Shown here piece by piece: positions 59,785 to 64,000 of a stretch of DNA of 64,000 nucleotides (within the stretch, counting starts at the first letter, position 1; each line of letters begins with the position of its first letter). Source of the stretch: Myxococcales bacterium (lineage in GTDB: Bacteria > Myxococcota_A > Polyangia > Polyangiales > Ga0077539); the NCBI GenBank assembly GCA_013298625.1, contig JAAFIF010000014.1, positions 62,001 to 126,000 of the forward strand. The letters are read 5' to 3'. The position numbers and the translations under genes were made by a program. The notes beneath the pieces were generated by a model that saw only the letters and a program-made list of their open reading frames with translations, made no database searches and was not told the DNA's origin.

Positions 59785-60312
59785 ATGCCGTATGCGTCCG
59801 CGCTCTTCGTCGCTCGTCCTTCATGGGCCGCCGCGCTCGCCGCGGGCGCGAGGTGCGTCGCGCTGCATCGTGACGCCGTCGACGACGGGCTCATCAGCGA
59901 GGACATGTGGAAGCCGTTCGTCGAGCTGCTGCCGTTCGATCGCGTCGAGATGGACCTCGCGCCCTCGGAGCTCGAAGCGCTGCATCGCGTGCTCGGCGTA
60001 GAGACCATGCCGCGAGCGCCGACGCTCAACGCGCGGGAGGCTGCGGTGTTCGAGTCGCTCGCGTACGACTTTGCATTCGTCCTCGATCCCTCGATGGGTC
60101 ACGCGTTTCGTGCGAGCACGCGAGCGCTCCTCGCGCAGCGCGCAGACGCGTGGTCCGCTGCCATCGCAGGAAGGACGGAGCTGCACGGCGCGCTCGACAT
60201 CGGCCGGACGATCGACGCCCATGCGCTGCTCGCGCAGCTCGACACGTTCTTCAACGAAGCCTGCGAGCATCACCCGAAGGCCAAGATCTTCTTTGTCGGC
60301 TACATCGAGTGA
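59785..60312 (+). CDS. Hypothetical protein, 175 aa
   Basis: Not recognised. A compact soluble protein with VARPSWAAALAAGARCVALH near the start, FVELLPFDRVEMDLAPSELE, ESLAYDFAFVLDPSMGHAF and a final AKIFFVGYIE. No signal peptide or membrane segment, so probably cytoplasmic. The arrangement (divergent from another unknown, downstream relic DNA) gives no functional clue. Confidence 0.6.
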   Translation: MPYASALFVARPSWAAALAAGARCVALHRDAVDDGLISEDMWKPFVELLPFDRVEMDLAPSELEALHRVLGVETMPRAPTLNAREAAVFESLAYDFAFVLDPSMGHAFRASTRALLAQRADAWSAAIAGRTELHGALDIGRTIDAHALLAQLDTFFNEACEHHPKAKIFFVGYIE

Positions 60313-60385
60313 CCACACCTCGCCGCGCGCTCACCGTGTCGAAGGATTGAAGCGTCCGCGGTCTGGCCGCTCGACCCCGCGCCCG

Positions 60386-60585
60386 CGCCCCAGCAGCGAT
60401 TTCGCTGCCCACATGAGCATCCGCCCGCTCGTCCTGTCCGCGTCGTGGGGCTTCGCGCGGCTGCGTCACCGTTGCCGGAGGTGTCTCTCGTCGACATGCG
60501 CCCGCGAGGACGCACGCAGAGAACCCATCGGCGCAGCGTCGAAACAGCGCGCCCCGAGCGCAACGGTCCGTTGTGTCACGCTGCG
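60386..60585. pseudogene. Mosaic of two gene 5'-end fragments
   Basis: 60386-60440 repeats the upstream region and first ~8 codons of the alpha-2-macroglobulin gene at 62880 (CGCGCCCCAGCAGCGATTTC, then ATGAGCATCCGCCCGCTCGT). 60470-60585 repeats, in the same orientation as the text at 58455-58585, the promoter and signal-peptide region of the lipoprotein gene at 58538, with a ~20-bp gap inside the signal peptide and TACGCT changed to GACGCT. Neither fragment is followed by its gene. Confidence 0.75.
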
Positions 60586-60953
60586 CGAAGAAGAAGCCTC
60601 CCGTATCCGATCGCGAACACCGTGAGCACCGCGATGATCAGGTACAGCGGCGGACGCTTCCACACGCCGCTGCGCAGCTGCGCGCCGTTGATCGCCAGCA
60701 CGAGCGCGATCGTCACGAGCCGCGCGGCGGCCGCCAGGCGCAGCGACGATCCTTGCGCGCTCGCCAGCACGAGCGCCTGCAGTCCATTGCCGATGAACTG
60801 CGACGCGAGCAATCGCCGTGTGTGCACGAAGGGCAACAGCGCGACCGCTTCGTCCACCGCGCGCACCAACGCCGGCTGAGGGCTGGGGATCGCGACCACG
60901 ATGAGACCGATCAGGACGAACGACGCGCCATCGACGACGAGCAGCGTGTTCAT
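60576..60953 (-). CDS. Small membrane protein, end of a three-gene overlapping operon
   Basis: The protein has 125 residues with four hydrophobic segments (LLVVDGASFVLIGLIVVAIP, FIGNGLQALVLASAQG, LVTIALVLAING, LYLIIAVLTVFAIGYG). The ATG overlaps the previous stop (ATGA), which sets the start. Size and topology are like other four-helix small proteins of unknown role. Expressed with the two upstream genes, probably under the LysR-type regulator at 61718. Confidence 0.7.
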   Translation of the reverse strand: MNTLLVVDGASFVLIGLIVVAIPSPQPALVRAVDEAVALLPFVHTRRLLASQFIGNGLQALVLASAQGSSLRLAAAARLVTIALVLAINGAQLRSGVWKRPPLYLIIAVLTVFAIGYGRLLLRAA

Positions 60954-61138
60954 CGCCTGGCCTCCTCGCTGGCGATGAAGACGACGCGGCCTCGCGCGGG
61001 GTCGCCCAGCGTCGTCACGGCGGCGTTGTCCCGCACGACGAGCGAAACGCTCGCGCTGAACCAATCACCGACGAAGCGCGCCATCCGATTCGGTCGTGAA
61101 TCAGCAGGGAGCGCGAAGCGCGTCGTGATCGCGTTCAC
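60950..61138 (-). CDS. Small hypothetical protein within overlapping operon
   Basis: The protein has 62 residues with a GTG start. The start overlaps the upstream stop (GTGA) and the stop overlaps the downstream ATG (ATGA), which is good evidence for a real gene despite its size. VNAITTRFALPADSRPNRMA, FVGDWFSASVSLVVRDNAAV and RGRVVFIASEEARR look like a small soluble beta protein. Function unknown. Confidence 0.6.
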   Translation of the reverse strand: MNAITTRFALPADSRPNRMARFVGDWFSASVSLVVRDNAAVTTLGDPARGRVVFIASEEARR

Positions 61139-61497
61139 TCCTTCGCCCAACGAAGCACGAGCACTCCTGCGGTCGCGATGAACGGCCAGCCGAACGAAGG
61201 AGCCAGCGCGAGTCCCACCACGGCCAGCGACGTCAGCACGAGCCCGAGCGATGCAGGCGGTCGCACGCCGATCGATCGGATCCACCGCAGCGAGAGCGCG
61301 ATCGACAGGTAGAACAAGCTGACGACAAAGAACCAAAACGCAGCTTCGTTAGCCGGCGACGAGTGGACCGTCGCGACGAGCCCTCGCCGAGCCATCGCGA
61401 TCCACTCGTTGCGATACAGCGCGGCGCCGACGATCGTGTGCATCGCGGTGCAGAAGAACATGAGCTCGACCGCGTACTGATGGATCCTCCGCTTCAT
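61135..61497 (-). CDS. DUF6463-like membrane protein
   Basis: The protein has 120 residues from MKRRIHQYAVELMFFCTAMH with GGAG 6 bases upstream. IVGAALYRNEWIAMARRGLV, then NEAAFWFFVVSLFYLSIALS, then LGLVLTSLAVVGLALAPSFG, is the pattern of DUF6463 (small four-helix membrane proteins with the AAFWFF region). Function unknown. First gene of a three-gene overlapping unit downstream of a LysR regulator in the same direction. Confidence 0.7.
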   Translation of the reverse strand: MKRRIHQYAVELMFFCTAMHTIVGAALYRNEWIAMARRGLVATVHSSPANEAAFWFFVVSLFYLSIALSLRWIRSIGVRPPASLGLVLTSLAVVGLALAPSFGWPFIATAGVLVLRWAKE

Positions 61498-61717
61498 CGC
61501 GGCTCCGAGCGCGTGGCGCGACGCGACGCGGGTGTTGAACGGGCGTACTGGTGACACAACGGGGCTTTGATTGCAGGGCTCACGGCGACCTCTTCGAGTG
61601 CGATGCAGCGTGGTCGCCTGCGAGCATGGGCGGCGGCGATCGCGAGAGGGAGGTCCGATCGGCGCAACGCTGCGTTGCTCGGGTTCGACCGGGCACCGCG
61701 CGGCAGCGCTCAAGCGT

Positions 61718-62650
61718 TCACCGTGCGTGATCGCGCGGCGCAGCGCTCAGCCGGCCTCCGAGCATGGCGGCGAGCAGATCGACGAACGCGCGGACCTTGG
61801 GCGCGAGCAGCTGTCCGCTGGGATAGAGCGCGACCAGATCAGAGAACGCGATCGTGCTCCCAGCAAACAGCTCGACGAGCCGCCCTCGCGCGAGCGCATC
61901 CGCGGCGATGAATCGAGGCAGAAGCGCGATCCCGAAGCCTGCCTCGGCCAGCTGTGCGTGCAGGGTCGGGTCGTCCGCGCTCGCTCGACCGGTGACGGCG
62001 ACCTCGAAGGGCTCCTCCGTGGAGCGAAAGAGCCAACGGCCTGAGGGAGTGCGGCCGTTCCACACGATGCAGTCGTGCGCGGAGAGCGCTCGGGGTGTGG
62101 CGGGAGTCCCGCGCGACGCGAGGTATCGGGGCGCTGCGCAGCACACGGGGTCCAGCGTCGCGATGCGCCGAACCACGAGGCTCGAGTCCGTCAGCGGCCC
62201 GATGCGAATCGCGACGTCGACGCTCTCGTCAACGAGCTCGACGCTGCGGTCCGTGAGGGCGACGCTCACCTGCACGTTGGGGTGTTCGTCGAGGTAGCGC
62301 ACGAGCACTGGTCCGAGAAAATGCTGACCAAACGTCACAGGGCACGTCACGCGAAGAAGCCCTGTCGGCTCGTCGTGATGCGCCGCGACCGAGCCGAGCG
62401 CGGCCCGCGCGGCGTCGATCACCGCCTGACTCTCGCGCAGAAACAAGGCGCCGGCGTCGGTCAACGCCCACTGTCGCGATGTGCGTTGCACGAGCCTGAC
62501 GCCGAGCACGCCCTCGAGCTCGGCGAGCTGCCGACTGACCGTCGACTTCTGCGTTCCGAGCTCGCGGGCGGCGGCCGCGAGGCTCGCGCTTCGACCGAGC
62601 ACCGTGAACACAAAGAGCGCGTTCAGGTTGATGTCGCGGACGTCGGTCAT
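61718..62650 (-). CDS. LysR-family transcriptional regulator
   Basis: The protein has 310 residues. The winged helix-turn-helix spans ~10-65 with SASLAAAARELGTQKSTVSRQ and LEGVLGVRLVQRTSRQWALT. The effector-binding domain follows: PTGLLRVTCPVTFGQHFLGP, DVAIRIGPLTDSSLVVR and GFGIALLPRFIAADAL. The DVAIRIG and GIALLP signatures are characteristic of the LTTR subgroup with substrate-binding-protein fold. It probably controls the downstream DUF6463 operon (220-bp gap) and possibly the divergent alpha-2-macroglobulin gene. Confidence 0.92.
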   Translation of the reverse strand: MTDVRDINLNALFVFTVLGRSASLAAAARELGTQKSTVSRQLAELEGVLGVRLVQRTSRQWALTDAGALFLRESQAVIDAARAALGSVAAHHDEPTGLLRVTCPVTFGQHFLGPVLVRYLDEHPNVQVSVALTDRSVELVDESVDVAIRIGPLTDSSLVVRRIATLDPVCCAAPRYLASRGTPATPRALSAHDCIVWNGRTPSGRWLFRSTEEPFEVAVTGRASADDPTLHAQLAEAGFGIALLPRFIAADALARGRLVELFAGSTIAFSDLVALYPSGQLLAPKVRAFVDLLAAMLGGRLSAAPRDHAR

Positions 62651-62879
62651 TTCGCCGCGAGTGTTACTGGTCGAAGCACAAGAGTCGACCGGTGAAGATC
62701 AGCGCGACGAGCGCGCTCGCCCGCGTTGATCGACATCGACAGCCCAACGAATTCTGCGGCGCTCTTTCACGTCGCGCGCCCGCGCCGAGGGCGTTGCCTT
62801 CAGCGACCGCGCCCCAGCAGCGATTTCGCAGCTCGCGGGAACATCCGCCCCCCGCGTAGTGTCCGTACCCGCAGCCCGC

Positions 62880-64000
62880 ATGAGCATCCGCCCGCTCGTC
62901 CTGTTCGCGACGCTCTCGGCGATCGCGCCGGTTCGCAACTGCCACTTGCCCGGCCGCGCGACGGGGCGAGAGGCTCCGCGACGGCTCGCGCACGCGCCCC
63001 CTGCGAGCGACGGCAGCGCACGCCCCACGCGCGCCCCCGACGCGATCGACGTCCGCATCGGAACCCCCGGTGATCGACACCAGCTCCCCCGCAACGCGCA
63101 CCGCTGGGAGGACCGCCCCGCGCGCATCGTGATGAACGCACCGTTTCAGGCCTGGGCCGACGAGGGGACCTTCGTGCACGCCGTCGCGTTTACCCCGTCG
63201 CTCGAGCGCTGCGCGCGCGCGGACTTCTACCTCGGCGAGACCCACGTCGGCCGCGCGGACCAGCACGGGGCGTTCGCGTTTCGCAAGGCCGCTGGCAACC
63301 GAGTCGCCGCGCTGCGCGTCGCGTGCGAGGGCGAAGACCACAAGTGGTACCGCGGAGAGCTGGAGTTCCAATCTCACTCGCGCAGCCAAGAATTCGAGCG
63401 GCCGATCGTGTACGTCCACGCCGATCGCGGCGTGTACCGACCGGGGCAGACCGTGCGCGTGCGCGCCCTCGCGTGGAAGCTCCGCGGCGAATACGTCGCC
63501 TCGCCCGAGCAGACCGTCTCGGTCTCTCTCGAAGGCCCCGACGGGCAGCCCGTCGGCGGCGCGCGCGTGCACACGGACGACGACGGCGTGGGCGCGCTGG
63601 ACATCGCTCTGCCGAGAAACCTCCCCGAGGGCGCATACAAGCTCGTCGCCACGCACGTCCCGCCCGATAGACCGACGAACCGCAGGAGCTTCGGCTGGGG
63701 CGAAGCAGCAGAGCCGCCGGCGAGCCGCGCCGAGGCGCCCATTCAGATCCGTCGCTTCGAGACCCCAGTGATCGAAGTGCGCCACACGCTCGGCGAGTTT
63801 CTCACGCCGGCGATGCGCACCGTCCCGTTTACGGTCACGCTCGGGTACCTCGACGGGGCGCCGTTCACCCGCGCGCGCGTCGAGGTCTCGCTCGGCGAAG
63901 GAGACGCGCGGCTCGCGCTCGCCCCGCGCGAGGTGATCGGCCCGGGTCCGCACTCGTTCGAGCTGAGCGCAGAGCAGCTCGCGCGCTTTCGCGACGACCG
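62880..64000 (+). CDS. Alpha-2-macroglobulin-family protein, 3'-truncated by window edge
   Basis: 373 codons are visible. The start MSIRPLVLFATLSAIAPVRNC is a weak signal peptide, with the Cys at ~21 a possible lipid site. IVYVHADRGVYRPGQTVRVR near 180-200 is the hallmark of the A2M MG2 (A2M_N) domain. VSLEGPDGQPVGGARVHTDD and LPEGAYKLVATHVP continue it. Bacterial A2Ms are periplasmic or outer-membrane protease traps and pair with PbpC or proteases. The thioester region would lie beyond the window. A fragment of this gene's 5' region is duplicated at 60386-60440. Confidence 0.85.
   Translation, partial: MSIRPLVLFATLSAIAPVRNCHLPGRATGREAPRRLAHAPPASDGSARPTRAPDAIDVRIGTPGDRHQLPRNAHRWEDRPARIVMNAPFQAWADEGTFVHAVAFTPSLERCARADFYLGETHVGRADQHGAFAFRKAAGNRVAALRVACEGEDHKWYRGELEFQSHSRSQEFERPIVYVHADRGVYRPGQTVRVRALAWKLRGEYVASPEQTVSVSLEGPDGQPVGGARVHTDDDGVGALDIALPRNLPEGAYKLVATHVPPDRPTNRRSFGWGEAAEPPASRAEAPIQIRRFETPVIEVRHTLGEFLTPAMRTVPFTVTLGYLDGAPFTRARVEVSLGEGDARLALAPREVIGPGPHSFELSAEQLARFRDD

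Noticed and set aside
1..64000. tRNA or rRNA genes
   Set aside because: I found no cloverleaf with a T-loop GGTTCGA-type core or rRNA signature. A covariance search would be needed to exclude a divergent one.

Overview
The window is very GC-rich DNA that looks like a chromosome segment of a predatory or soil myxobacterium (Myxococcota), most likely order Polyangiales and possibly Sandaracinus-like. The grounds are two proteins ending in MYXO-CTERM-type sorting tails, about sixteen secreted lipoproteins with Asp/Ala-rich linkers, four giant lipoproteins built from an N-C-G-x-C-G-x-x-C module, frequent GTG starts, a eukaryote-type Ser/Thr kinase with membrane segments and a Roadblock/LC7 protein. 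This placement is an inference from gene content. I saw no rRNA, tRNA, CRISPR array, transposase or phage gene.

Layout. 1-14 kb: the end of a patatin-like phospholipase, then a long minus-strand run reading Roadblock protein, aroQ, a MYXO-CTERM protein, aspS, an esterase lipoprotein, a Ser/Thr kinase, a DUF72 protein, a gamma-glutamyltransferase-like protein, an NFACT-type protein and two paralogous fibrinogen-like lipoproteins. Several joints overlap or lie 1-13 bases apart, so much of it is probably cotranscribed. 14-20 kb: a polytopic glycosyltransferase-like protein, a macro-domain-like protein, a 489-aa protein carrying an in-frame palindromic repeat, a ferritin-like lipoprotein, a tandem pair of the same repeat and a short-chain dehydrogenase. 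20-33 kb: a pilus-N-like secreted protein, a trypsin-like lipoprotein, a cysteine-module/discoidin lipoprotein, a pentapeptide-repeat protein and several unknowns. 33-51 kb: three more giant cysteine-module lipoproteins separated by a HEAT-repeat protein, a DUF2330/MYXO-CTERM protein, small lipoproteins and an XRE regulator. 51-64 kb: a decayed RCC1-repeat gene, a metallo-beta-lactamase-fold lipoprotein, a SiaB-like protein, a duplicated small-gene locus, a methyltransferase with a lipoprotein, a LysR regulator with a small-membrane-protein operon, and the start of an alpha-2-macroglobulin gene cut by the window end.

The most interesting signals lie outside ordinary gene calls. First, a dispersed ~115-bp palindromic repeat has about six copies or relics. 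One lies in frame inside a protein as 114 bp, or 38 codons, without the TGA stop that the intergenic version has in that frame. Another supplies the C-terminus of a small gene. Second, seven genes, mostly secreted proteins or lipoproteins, have a TAnnnT hexamer 6-8 bases before the start codon and no clear Shine-Dalgarno, which suggests leaderless transcripts. Third, surface lipoproteins carry in-frame minisatellite linkers. Fourth, fragments of gene 5' ends have been copied into intergenic DNA.

All domain calls are from reading sequence by eye. No database search was possible.
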